Positions 56,800 to 64,000 of a DNA stretch of 64,000 bases are shown piece after piece. The stretch is taken from contig CAVWDI010000017.1 of assembly GCA_963753725.1 (NCBI GenBank), positions 62,001 to 126,000 on the forward strand, read 5' to 3'. Position 1 is the stretch's first letter. Each line of letters opens with the position of its first letter. Below the pieces are notes generated by a model that was given only the letters and a program-made list of their open reading frames with translations, was not told the DNA's origin and did not search any database. A program made the position numbers and the translations under genes. The DNA comes from CAVWDI01 sp963753725 (GTDB lineage: Bacteria > Chloroflexota > Anaerolineae > Anaerolineales > UBA4823).

Positions 56800-58311
56800 T
56801 CAGGTTCTGCCAATTCGTCGACAGAATTCGTTATTTTTTTCCTGCTCTTTATCTTTTCCATCTGATGTGCTTTCATGGAGGTTTTTTTCAGTAGCATTAT
56901 TTTCAGATGGTATTGGCTCAGATTGTTCGGCTGCACTATCGTCTGATTCAATTTCATCGGTTTTTCCTCTGCAAACATCCCGAAAATGTTCCATTGCAAG
57001 CTTTGTTATCAAATCCGCTCTGATGTTCCACTCCAAATTGGCGATTAAGTTATCGTTTGATAGCTTCCTGGCTTCACTATAAGAAAGTGATTGAGATAGG
57101 TAATTTATTGTTTGTTGAGCTTCTGTTTGAACCTGGCTGTCATCAACTTCTAATTCTTCTACTTCTGCTAGTTTATATAAAAATAGTGTCCGTTTTAAAC
57201 GTTCTTCTGCCACCGGTAAAGCTTCTTCGCGTAAACCATCGTCATCTATATCGCGTGTTTTTTTGTAAAGATCGAGATCAAGATTTTGTCTTTCTAAATT
57301 GGATTTTAAATTGTTAATAACAGTATCTATTTCACTTTCCAACGTTTGTGGTGGATATTCAAATTCCGACTGATTTATTGCTTCTTCCAAAATTTCGTCG
57401 TCATATGCTTCTTCGTAGTTTTCAATATTTTGTTTTTCGAGATTATTAAATATATCTGCACGCATGGCTTTTAAATCTGGGTATCCACCGAACTCTTCTG
57501 CAAAATCATCATTTATTTCTGGCAATGTGCGTGATTGAACATCGTCAATAACTAATTTGAATTCTATATTTTTATTCTTGAAGGGTTCAGGGTCACCATC
57601 AGAATATTTGTGAATCATACTTTTATCGTCACCCTTAGACATATTTATTAGATTTCTTGAAAAACCCTGGAATGGCCATTCAGTTTCTTGTTCTGAAGTT
57701 TCTCCTGAATCATCAACAATATTTTCAGTTGATTGAATGATTACTGAAATAGTCCGCTCTGGAAATATTTCCAATTCATTTTCTTCAGTATTGTCTTTGT
57801 CTATTGCGCGTAATTTAATTTTTACCAGGTCGTCCTCTCCGGCTGGTCTATCTACAGATTCAGTATTTGCCTGGCGTTCTCGAAGGTTTTTCAGAATGTC
57901 ATCCACATCCTCTTCGTCGATGATTGAAGGTTCATATGGGTGTCGGATGCTCAAAGAATCACCAATGTCAACCACAGGTCTCAAAGGAACAATAAATTCT
58001 AATATCGGAGGATCAAGCAATTCTACGTTTTCAAGTCTACCCGGCCCGTAAGGTTCAATATCCGCTTCTTCGATTATCTTTGGATATTGTTCTTCAATCA
58101 GTTGATCGATTGCTTCTTCAATAATTGCTGGTTCTCCAATTTGTCTAACGATTACAGGATATGGAGCTTTTCCAGGTCGAAATCCAGGTATTTTTGTTCG
58201 TTTTGCGATTATCCGAGCTGCCCGTCTTTTTGCAGCTTCCATTGTTTCAGTATCGATTTCAACTACAAGTTTTACTTGATGATCATCCTGAGGAGTGCTT
58301 TCGATTTTCAA
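56800..58311 (-). CDS. tig: Trigger factor
   Basis: Ribosome-bound chaperone/prolyl isomerase of 503 residues, longer than the usual 430-450. The ribosome-binding signature is KIPGFRPGKAPYPVIVRQIG; the PPIase part is divergent, and the C-terminal arms contain QVQTEAQQTINYLSQSLSYS. A very acidic tail follows (ESDDSAAEQSEPIPSEN). In a final A7 run (about 56835) the frame seems shifted: one base change would end it KKITNSVDELAEPEE instead of EFCRRIGRT. Start ATG 58311. Confidence 0.92.
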   Translation of the reverse strand: MKIESTPQDDHQVKLVVEIDTETMEAAKRRAARIIAKRTKIPGFRPGKAPYPVIVRQIGEPAIIEEAIDQLIEEQYPKIIEEADIEPYGPGRLENVELLDPPILEFIVPLRPVVDIGDSLSIRHPYEPSIIDEEDVDDILKNLRERQANTESVDRPAGEDDLVKIKLRAIDKDNTEENELEIFPERTISVIIQSTENIVDDSGETSEQETEWPFQGFSRNLINMSKGDDKSMIHKYSDGDPEPFKNKNIEFKLVIDDVQSRTLPEINDDFAEEFGGYPDLKAMRADIFNNLEKQNIENYEEAYDDEILEEAINQSEFEYPPQTLESEIDTVINNLKSNLERQNLDLDLYKKTRDIDDDGLREEALPVAEERLKRTLFLYKLAEVEELEVDDSQVQTEAQQTINYLSQSLSYSEARKLSNDNLIANLEWNIRADLITKLAMEHFRDVCRGKTDEIESDDSAAEQSEPIPSENNATEKNLHESTSDGKDKEQEKNNEFCRRIGRT

Positions 58312-58444
58312 TGTGATGTTCCTCTAATTGAACGGGTAAATTTAGGTTTATTATGATTGCAATATTATAAAATCGACGAATTATAACATGTGGTCGAGAG
58401 CAAAAATGTAAGATAAAGATATGAATCTCGTTTCCATTCCTGAT

Positions 58445-58481
58445 GCAAAATAAAAATACTCTCCCATTGGGGAAGGGAGAG
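58445..58481 (-). terminator. Rho-independent terminator after tRNA-Leu
   Basis: A 7-bp stem CTCTCCC / GGGAGAG (58459-58481) is followed on the minus strand by TATTTTTATTTTG. It lies 13 bases past the 3' end of the tRNA. Confidence 0.8.
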
Positions 58482-58493
58482 TTGAAATATTAA

Positions 58494-58575
58494 TGGGGAA
58501 GGAGGGACTTGAACCCTCACGCCTTGCGGCACATGATCCTAAGTCACGCCTGTCTGCCAATTCCAGCACTTCCCC
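58494..58575 (-). tRNA. tRNA-Leu (anticodon UAG)
   Basis: An 82-base class II tRNA. Acceptor GGGGAAG pairs with CTTCCCC followed by discriminator A; the D arm is GCTGGAATTGGCAGAC; the anticodon stem CGTGA/TCATG closes the loop CTTAGGA with anticodon TAG; a long variable arm (GCCGCAAGGC) and T arm GAGGG-TTCAAGT-CCCTC follow. CCA is not encoded. All features fit tRNA-Leu. Confidence 0.95.
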
Positions 58576-58669
58576 AGGTGCTAATATTAATGTGCGTTTG
58601 CGATTATAAGTTAGAGTGATTACATCGTCAATAAATGGAATATAATCTCTGCAATCTGAAACTCTGAGA

Positions 58670-59101
58670 ATGATTGAGGAAAATACTTTGGGAAGAGTAT
58701 ACAATCCAAATAGACCAGGAAAAGAGCGTGACCGTTTCTTGAAAGTGATTATTGTTACGATTAATAAACTGCATAACTGCAGTGTGGGAAGTGATGAATT
58801 TAAAGATATATCTGCCTTTTTACTACTATCTACTAGAGCAGTTACCCGTTCAATTGAAACAACAACAACAGCGTGGGAAAAGCGCGGATACTGGATAAAA
58901 GCTGACCGTTTTCGTCTAGAATGGTCCTGGTTAGATAAATATATGAACCAACTCGATCGGAATATCCAAAATGGTGAATGGGATTCAATAGTCAAGCTCG
59001 CTGATGAAATACATCATCATCTTGGAGAGATTCCCTTATTAAAAAAACACCGTTTTGGTAAACCCTGGTTGGGTGCGTACAAGAAATATAAAAAGATGTA
59101 G
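58670..59101 (+). CDS. Conserved helical protein of unknown function
   Basis: 143 residues, no signal peptide or membrane helix. Sequence includes DRFLKVIIVTINKLHNCS, ISAFLLLSTRAVTRSIETTTTAWEKRGYWIKADRFRLEW in part, and a His-rich DEIHHHLGEIPLLKKHRFGK near the end. It seems an all-helical cytoplasmic protein. It stands between the tRNA and the convergent radical SAM gene and I do not recognise its family. Confidence 0.65.
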   Translation: MIEENTLGRVYNPNRPGKERDRFLKVIIVTINKLHNCSVGSDEFKDISAFLLLSTRAVTRSIETTTTAWEKRGYWIKADRFRLEWSWLDKYMNQLDRNIQNGEWDSIVKLADEIHHHLGEIPLLKKHRFGKPWLGAYKKYKKM

Positions 59102-59106
59102 TGTAT

Positions 59107-60248
59107 TTATAGTAATGATAATTGTTGGGGTGGTTTCTTACCGTTCATAATCATAAATGGAAGTGCACGTTCCGATCGAATCCCAATATGGTGTAATTCG
59201 GACGCATCTTTTAGTGTTCCCTTCTTACGAGCCATAAGAATATTTTTTACTGCTTTTGGACCAAATCCAGGAATGCGCAATAATTCTAAGGGAGAGGCCT
59301 GATTAATTTCCAATGGATTATTTATTAGATTTTCTTGTGCCCAGGCAGTTTTTGGATCAATATCTAAGGTGAGATTTCCACTATTTTCAAATGAGAGCTC
59401 TTCCAAGTCAAAATGATAGTCACGAAGGAGATATGAAGCCTGGTATAGTCGATGTTCTCTGGTGGGTAATGTTGCTGGAAGATTCTCAAATGGCGTATCA
59501 GGCGCAGGGCTAAACGCTCTATAATAAATCCTTCTCATACGGAAATCATTGAATAGATGTGCCGTAGTAGATAAAAGTTCTAAGTCACTTTCTTCAGCGG
59601 GACCTACAACAAATTGAGTAGTTGTTGACGGCCATCTTCCCCTCAATGTATTATTGGGTGCTTGATTGCGACGAATATTTTCAATCCATTTCAGGGGCTT
59701 GATCAGTTCTTCATTGAATTTCTTACGAGGTGCGAGTTGCTTCAGCCTAGTTTCATTGGGAGCTTCTAGATTTACAGAGATTCGATCAGCGATATGAAGC
59801 GAATGGTAAACTTGCTCGTATTGAGCGCCAGGCATTATTTTTAAGTGAACATATCCTTTAAACTTGTATTTACTTCTAAGTATCTCCACAGTATCGATAA
59901 GTTTGTCTTGGATACGTTCACCTCCACCAGCCAAACCCGAACTGAGAAATAATCCTTCTACAATTCCGGATTGGTACAAACTGAAGAATATCTTAGCCAT
60001 TTCATTCGAATTTATTGTTGCACGACGAAAATCCCGTCCAGCACGGAAAGGGCAGTAGTTACAATTTCTTTCACATACGGAAGTCAATAAAGTTTTAATA
60101 GTGGAATACGCTTACCGTTAGAGAGAGTTGCATTAGTGATGTATATGTCATCAGTTCTACTGATCCTCATCTTAGGACAACCGATGTCTTCTGCTGTTTC
60201 ATAATCCATCGATGAAGAGAGCATTCCAAATTTCGCAATCGCATTCAT
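59107..60248 (-). CDS. Radical SAM protein, putative DNA modification/repair type, one frameshift
   Basis: The radical SAM motif is CERNCNYCPFRAGRDFRR (C-x3-C-x2-C), followed by LFLSSGLAGGG, GYVHLKIMPGAQYEQV, ADRISVNLEAPNETRL and, at the C-terminus, helix-hairpin-helix-like LLRIPGFGPKAVKNILMARK. The family (TIGR03916-type) is predicted to act on DNA. The first 50 residues (MNAIAKFGMLSSSMDYETAE) are in another frame, broken near 60085. ATG 60248 follows GGAGG by 12 bases. A LexA-type box lies 31 bases upstream, which supports a DNA-damage role. Confidence 0.85.
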
Positions 60249-60278
60249 TTCGTTATTATTCCTCCAAGACACATTATA

Positions 60279-60290
60279 GAACAAGTGTTC
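60279..60290 (-). promoter_or_regulatory. LexA-type SOS box upstream of the radical SAM repair gene
   Basis: GAACAAGTGTTC is an exact GAAC-N4-GTTC palindrome and fits the Gram-positive Cheo-box form GAACRNRYGTTY, with T at the 3' flank (GTTCT). It is 31 bases from the start codon, a place where a repressor would block the promoter. Confidence 0.6.
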
Positions 60291-60459
60291 TTGTTAGTCA
60301 ATATAATCTCCAGGAGATTTCTAATAACGTTTCAATACTAGGGGAATAAGAATCCTCATAATAAACGAAAGGGTTGCTCGGTATAAAACTTGTACACAAA
60401 AAATAGATTAGTTAATGAACTGATTAAGAGGTTTGATTTTCTACAGTAAGAGTTTGAAC

Positions 60460-60488
60460 TTGACAGGGTATATAGTTTTTAGTAGAAT
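60460..60488 (+). promoter_or_regulatory. Sigma-70 promoter of the Xer-like recombinase gene
   Basis: TTGACA (60460-60465), exact 17-base spacer, TAGAAT (60483-60488). Transcription would begin inside the palindrome at 60491-60528, so recombinase binding there should affect it. Confidence 0.72.
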
Positions 60489-60495
60489 AGTTTAT

Positions 60496-60523
60496 GTTCA
60501 TGATAAGTATTATTATCACGAAC
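60496..60523. other. dif-like recombination site (Xer-type palindrome)
   Basis: A 28-bp site: left arm GTTCATGATAA, 6-bp centre GTATTA, right arm TTATCACGAAC. The 11-6-11 plan with inner ATAA/TTAT ends is that of bacterial dif sites. The arms match as an inverted repeat except at one base, and the palindrome extends to 38 bp (60491-60528, TTTAT ... ATAAA). It lies 26 bases before the recombinase start. An operator is the main alternative. Confidence 0.55.
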
Positions 60524-60549
60524 ATAAATAGAGAAGGTAAAACCTAATA

Positions 60550-61549
60550 ATGGATATTACGATTGAAAAAGCGGCCGGCGAGTATATTGATACTGTTAAA
60601 TTATCACGCAGCCATAATACTGCTCGCAGTTATGCAAATGCTTTACAGGTTTTTATTCATGCGTTAAATCAACGGAAACTTGAATCCTCAACATTTCCTA
60701 TACGAGATCTGCCGGTGAATGCAATTGCCTGGTTCGCAACCGACCTCAAGAAATATTCACCAGCTACTGAAAATTTATATTTAACAGCCGTAGCTGGTTT
60801 TTATGAATACTTGGCAGCAGAAAATTTATCAGAACCTAATTTGCCAAAAATGCGGATGTTAATTCGCCAGCGGAAACGTCGATCAGGTCAAAGATTGCCG
60901 CAATTTCCGCGTGAGAATATTGAGACTTTGTTAAACTTATGCAAGCGATCTTACGAATATGGTACCTGAGAATGAATCAGATAGATTTCGCAATCTAAGA
61001 GACAGAGCTTTTATTCTCACTTTGGCTGATACTGGTCTAAGAGTTCATGAGGCTTGTGAACTCAGACGTGGAGATATTGACTGGAATGAAGGAAAGGCAA
61101 TAATTATAGGCAAAGGAGATAAACAGGCTATCGTAAGGTTCTCCAAAAGGTCTATGCAAGCACTAAAAGATTACTTGTCTGCACGTAGAGAATTAGATGG
61201 AAATTCTGGTCGTCATTTATCCTCTTTACCTCTTTTTTGCAGGCACGATCGAGGTGCAGGCAAAAAAGTTAAACCAATATCGACTGATACTGGGCGCAAC
61301 ATCATAAAATTTCGTGTTCGAGAAGCTTTTGGCGATGAAGCACAGGGGTCCATTACCCCACATTCATTCAGACATTATTTTGTTACCACTGTATTGTTTG
61401 GTTCAGGAGGAAATTTGAAACTAGCCCAAGAACTTGCCCGTCATAGCAATATTGCTGTGACCCAAAGATACGCTCATTTGTCAAACAAAGAATTAGACAA
61501 AGGTTATTGGGAAGTTTTCGAGTCAAAAAATAAAGATCAACTCTCGTAA
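60550..61549 (+). CDS. Xer-like tyrosine recombinase, one frameshift
   Basis: N-terminal SAM-like core-binding domain (AAGEYIDTVKLSRSHNTARS to EYLAAENL) and C-terminal catalytic domain. Active residues: Arg in TGLRVHEACELRRGDIDW, Lys in IIGKGDKQAIVRF, HxxR in TPHSFRHYFVTT, His in LARHSN and Tyr in TQRYAHLSNKELD. About 330 residues once joined; the frame changes near 60955 (CKRS to TNMVPENESDRFRNLRDRAF). Lone Xer recombinases next to their dif site are known in streptococci and epsilonproteobacteria (XerS, XerH). It may resolve chromosome dimers here. Confidence 0.85.
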
Positions 61550-61589
61550 TCCCCCCACAATTTTGTTGATAATCGCAACTATATATATA

Positions 61590-61600
61590 CTATGCGCAAT
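61590..61600 (+). repeat. 11-bp direct repeat, copy 1
   Basis: CTATGCGCAAT, found again 137 bases further on. The GC-rich core in an AT-rich gap next to a recombinase gene makes a protein site possible. Confidence 0.5.
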
Positions 61601-61737
61601 ACCTATATTATATTTTTTCGAAGAAGTGAATTTTTGCTAATGTATTTGTTAATTAATTAATAATTTATTTCAAATTGTCTATATTAATTCAAGACATAGT
61701 CCCCTATTCGATTGTATTTAATACTAATATAGTAATG

Positions 61738-61748
61738 CTATGCGCAAT
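61738..61748 (+). repeat. 11-bp direct repeat, copy 2
   Basis: Second copy of CTATGCGCAAT, about 240 bases before the aminotransferase start. No further exact copy was noticed in the gap. Confidence 0.5.
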
Positions 61749-61978
61749 GGTAGGTATCCGTTTACGAATTTTTGTTCAGTAAAAATTTTACCCGAGTTTG
61801 TTGAAATACTTAAGAAGCATCATAATTATTATGAATATTTGTGTTAAAATACTTCTTTGTTTTTTTAAAAGTACCTTGGTAGTACGCAACAGCCTGTTAT
61901 CTTTGAAATCTTATTCTAATTGGCTGAGTAATTGTTGCAGTTCTTTTGGAATTATAAGGTAAGGAGAATATTTGAATC

Positions 61979-63196
61979 ATGACCATTAGCCAACTCGCTC
62001 GCTCAATTTCTGCTTCTTCAACGCTTGCCTTAAATGAAGAAGCCAGAATTTTACGTGAAAGAGGAGAACCTGTTATTAGTTTAGGGATTGGAGAACCAAA
62101 AAACAAGACTCCTATCACTGCTATTCTAAGTTCTGCTGCAAAACTAAGTGAAGGGAATGTGAAATATACTCCACCTGATGGAACACCTTCACTGAAAAAA
62201 GCGATTATCCGTTATACCGAAGAGAATTACAACCGTTTAGTAAAACCTGAAAATGTAATCGTCTCTACAGGCGCTAAGCAATCGCTTTTCAATACGATGG
62301 TTTCAATTCTTAACCCTCAAGATGAAGTGATCTTACTGGCTCCTTATTGGGTTAGTTATCCTGAAATTGTAAAATTAGCATATGGGGTACCTGTCGTAGT
62401 CACTCCTGAGGATGGTTCATTTAAACCACGGATTGAAGAGATTGAACGTGCTGTAAGCCCATATACAAAAGCGATTATTGTGAACAGCCCTAATAATCCT
62501 TCTGGTATTGTCTATTCGGATGAACTGCTCTCTGATATCGTTGAGATGTGTGAGAGGAAGAACATTTATCTTGTTGCTGATGATATTTACCACAAGCTTG
62601 TTTTTGATGGCAATACAGCGACACCAGCATATTCTTTTACTAACAAAGATATTGAATCAACGATGGTTATCGTTGTTAATGGCGTCTCAAAATTATATGG
62701 AATGACTGGATTTAGGATTGGTTGGATTACCGCAAATAAAAAACTTGTTGAAGTAATGAGTAATATCCAATCCCAAACAACATCTGGAACTTCTGTGCTT
62801 CTTCAGGCGGCTGCGGAAGGTGCATTAACAGGGATGCAGAGCATTGTTGAAAATCTACGTCTTACTTTTGAAAATAACCGCAATGTGATCATGCAAGAAT
62901 TGCGCACATTTAATGATGTAAAAGTCATAGAGCCTGAAGGCGCATTTTATTGTCTGCCAGACTTCAGAGCATATTCTAACGATTCTGTCCAGCTAGCAAA
63001 CCACATTCTGAACAAAGCATTGGTTGTAACAGTACCAGGTATTGATTTTGGTATGGAAGGACATTTGCGATTAAGTTTTGCCGGCAGTATAAAGGACATA
63101 ATCTCGGCAATTGAAAGGATAAAGTGGTCATTGGATCCAAACTCTCCTAATGAGATTTATATTGGTGATCGCAAATTAATAAGGGATTGGCTATGA
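61979..63196 (+). CDS. PLP-dependent class I/II aminotransferase (aspartate aminotransferase-like)
   Basis: 405 residues, fold type I. Substrate loop SLGIGEPKNKTP, STGAKQSLFNTM, APYWVSYPEIVKLA, NSPNNPSGIVYS, ADDIYHKLVFDG (PLP Asp/Tyr), NGVSKLYGMTGFRIGW (PLP Lys) and LRLSFAGS (carboxylate Arg) match the aspartate/aromatic subgroup Igamma. Its stop overlaps the pckA start (ATGA), so it probably supplies oxaloacetate from aspartate to PEP carboxykinase, or the reverse. ATG follows AAGGAG. Confidence 0.9.
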   Translation: MTISQLARSISASSTLALNEEARILRERGEPVISLGIGEPKNKTPITAILSSAAKLSEGNVKYTPPDGTPSLKKAIIRYTEENYNRLVKPENVIVSTGAKQSLFNTMVSILNPQDEVILLAPYWVSYPEIVKLAYGVPVVVTPEDGSFKPRIEEIERAVSPYTKAIIVNSPNNPSGIVYSDELLSDIVEMCERKNIYLVADDIYHKLVFDGNTATPAYSFTNKDIESTMVIVVNGVSKLYGMTGFRIGWITANKKLVEVMSNIQSQTTSGTSVLLQAAAEGALTGMQSIVENLRLTFENNRNVIMQELRTFNDVKVIEPEGAFYCLPDFRAYSNDSVQLANHILNKALVVTVPGIDFGMEGHLRLSFAGSIKDIISAIERIKWSLDPNSPNEIYIGDRKLIRDWL

Positions 63197-64000
63197 ACAA
63201 TATTGTTAATATCAAAAGCCCAGCACAAGCGCAAGCAAAAGATCTGAAGAGTGATTTTGGATTGAAAAACCACGGTCTAACGAACCTCCATGTAGTCTAT
63301 TGGAATCTTCCAACAGAAGCTTTATATGAAGAAGCGATTTTTAGGAATGAAGGAAGAATATCTCGTCAGGGACCAATTGTCGTAAATACAGGCAAGCATA
63401 CAGCTCGAGCAGCAAATGATAAGTTTATTGTGCGTGAACCTACAACTGAAAATGACATTTGGTGGGGTGAATATAATCGTCCATACAGCTCTGAGAAATT
63501 TAATGAGCTGTTCAGTCGTATTCAGGGATTTTTACAGGGTCGTGATTTATTTGTGCAGGATTGTTATGCAGGAGCGGACCCTCAATACCGTTTACCGGTG
63601 AGGATAATTACAGAATATGCGTGGCACAGTATATTCGCAAGAAATATGTTTATCCTACCCGAGACGAACGAGGAATACCGCAGACATGTTCCCGAGTTCA
63701 CGGTTATTGCTGTTCCATCCTTTAAGACCTTCCCACAAATTGATGAAACTCCTAAACAAACTGTAATTGGGATAAACTTCGACCAAAAGTTGTGCATCAT
63801 CGGAGATACAAGTTATGGTGGAGAGATCAAAAAATCAATTTTTACCATAATGAATTATCTCCTTCCCCTCGAAAATGTAATGCCAATGCATTGTTCCGCG
63901 AATATGGGAGATGATGGTGATACAGCTCTATTCTTTGGTCTTTCTGGGACTGGGAAGACCTCCTTATCTGCTGATCCCAGCCGTGGTCTGATTGGAGATG
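63193..64000 (+). CDS. pckA: Phosphoenolpyruvate carboxykinase (ATP), N-terminal part (cut by window end)
   Basis: ATG 63193 overlaps the aminotransferase stop. The reading frame stays open to the end of the window (about 269 codons). LHVVYWNLPTEALYEEAI, GPIVVNTGKHTARAANDKFI, RLPVRIITEYAWHSIFARNM, MPMHCSANMGDDGDTALFFG and the ATP-binding GLSGTGKTSLSADPSRGLIGD identify the ATP-dependent enzyme that interconverts oxaloacetate and PEP. The C-terminal half lies outside the window. Confidence 0.95.
   Translation, partial: MNNIVNIKSPAQAQAKDLKSDFGLKNHGLTNLHVVYWNLPTEALYEEAIFRNEGRISRQGPIVVNTGKHTARAANDKFIVREPTTENDIWWGEYNRPYSSEKFNELFSRIQGFLQGRDLFVQDCYAGADPQYRLPVRIITEYAWHSIFARNMFILPETNEEYRRHVPEFTVIAVPSFKTFPQIDETPKQTVIGINFDQKLCIIGDTSYGGEIKKSIFTIMNYLLPLENVMPMHCSANMGDDGDTALFFGLSGTGKTSLSADPSRGLIGD

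Larger units (their letters stand above)
61550..61978 (+). other. 429-base AT-rich gap before the aminotransferase gene
   Basis: No gene is seen. The stretch is very AT-rich and carries an 11-bp direct repeat (below). A TAAAAT hexamer near 61843 may be a -10 element for the aminotransferase-pckA transcript, but no good -35 fits. A GTAAGGAG ribosome site lies at the end of the gap. Confidence 0.5.

Noticed and set aside
58381..58995. A 204-codon open frame on the minus strand
   Set aside because: It covers the tRNA-Leu gene and its terminator and is antisense to a better protein gene; its translation has no family features.
60491..60528. Palindrome as a transcription terminator
   Set aside because: It has no T-tract, weak inner pairing, and lies between a promoter and its gene.
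1..64000. CRISPR arrays, insertion sequences or prophage
   Set aside because: No spaced direct repeats, transposase genes or terminal inverted repeats were seen; the only recombinase looks Xer-like and no phage genes flank it.

Overview
The window looks like a chromosomal contig from an anaerobic Chloroflexota bacterium, most likely class Anaerolineae. This is inferred from low GC, lipoproteins with NBR1-type Ig domains behind Pro/Thr/Ser linkers, an ABC solute-binding protein with a Val/Glu repeat linker, a LysM protein with a Cys-rich head, a WecA-type transferase fused to a CapD-like membrane part, and a MurA with Asp in place of the catalytic Cys. A selenocysteine formate dehydrogenase and two CooC-type ATPases suggest one-carbon (formate/CO, Wood-Ljungdahl-type) metabolism.

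Layout. 1-1.25 kb: tail of an SH3-domain protein, a nitroreductase and an FmdB zinc-ribbon protein. 1.3-14.2 kb: surface polysaccharide locus with four GT4 glycosyltransferases in an overlapping minus-strand series, a GT2 enzyme, a flippase, a divergent O-antigen ligase/polymerase with a TPR partner, and a polyprenyl-phosphate sugar-phosphate transferase. 14.2-18.1 kb: mrfA-mrfB-like helicase/exonuclease pair, the helicase carrying an HNH nuclease motif. 19.1-24.5 kb: formate dehydrogenase operon (NuoE-NuoF fusion, then a catalytic subunit with in-frame UGA and SECIS hairpin) preceded by fdhD. 24.7-35.2 kb: PPK2, lipoproteins, phosphoesterase, nuclease-fold lipoprotein, dynamin-like GTPase, PlsC-type acyltransferase, DinB, LysM protein. 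35.4-42.2 kb: carbohydrate ABC transporter under a LacI-type promoter, GH13_18 sugar phosphorylase, PIG-L deacetylase. 42.2-45.5 kb: two CooC-like ATPases and membrane proteins. 45.6-58.6 kb: housekeeping block (xthA, scpA, trx, murA, prepilin peptidase, secD-secF, rlmN, HAD phosphatase, clpP, tig, tRNA-Leu). 58.7-64 kb: a DNA-repair radical SAM gene behind a LexA-type box, a Xer-like recombinase next to a dif-like palindrome, and an aminotransferase-pckA pair running off the window.

Data quality. About 35 frame disruptions cut otherwise well-conserved genes, including secD, dinB, fdhA and the recombinase. Several trace to one-base changes in short homopolymers and reading resumes in good sequence at once. 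They look mainly like uncorrected sequencing indels, so most broken genes are listed as one span with the break noted. The UGA in fdhA is a different case: it sits exactly at the selenocysteine site and is followed by a matching hairpin.
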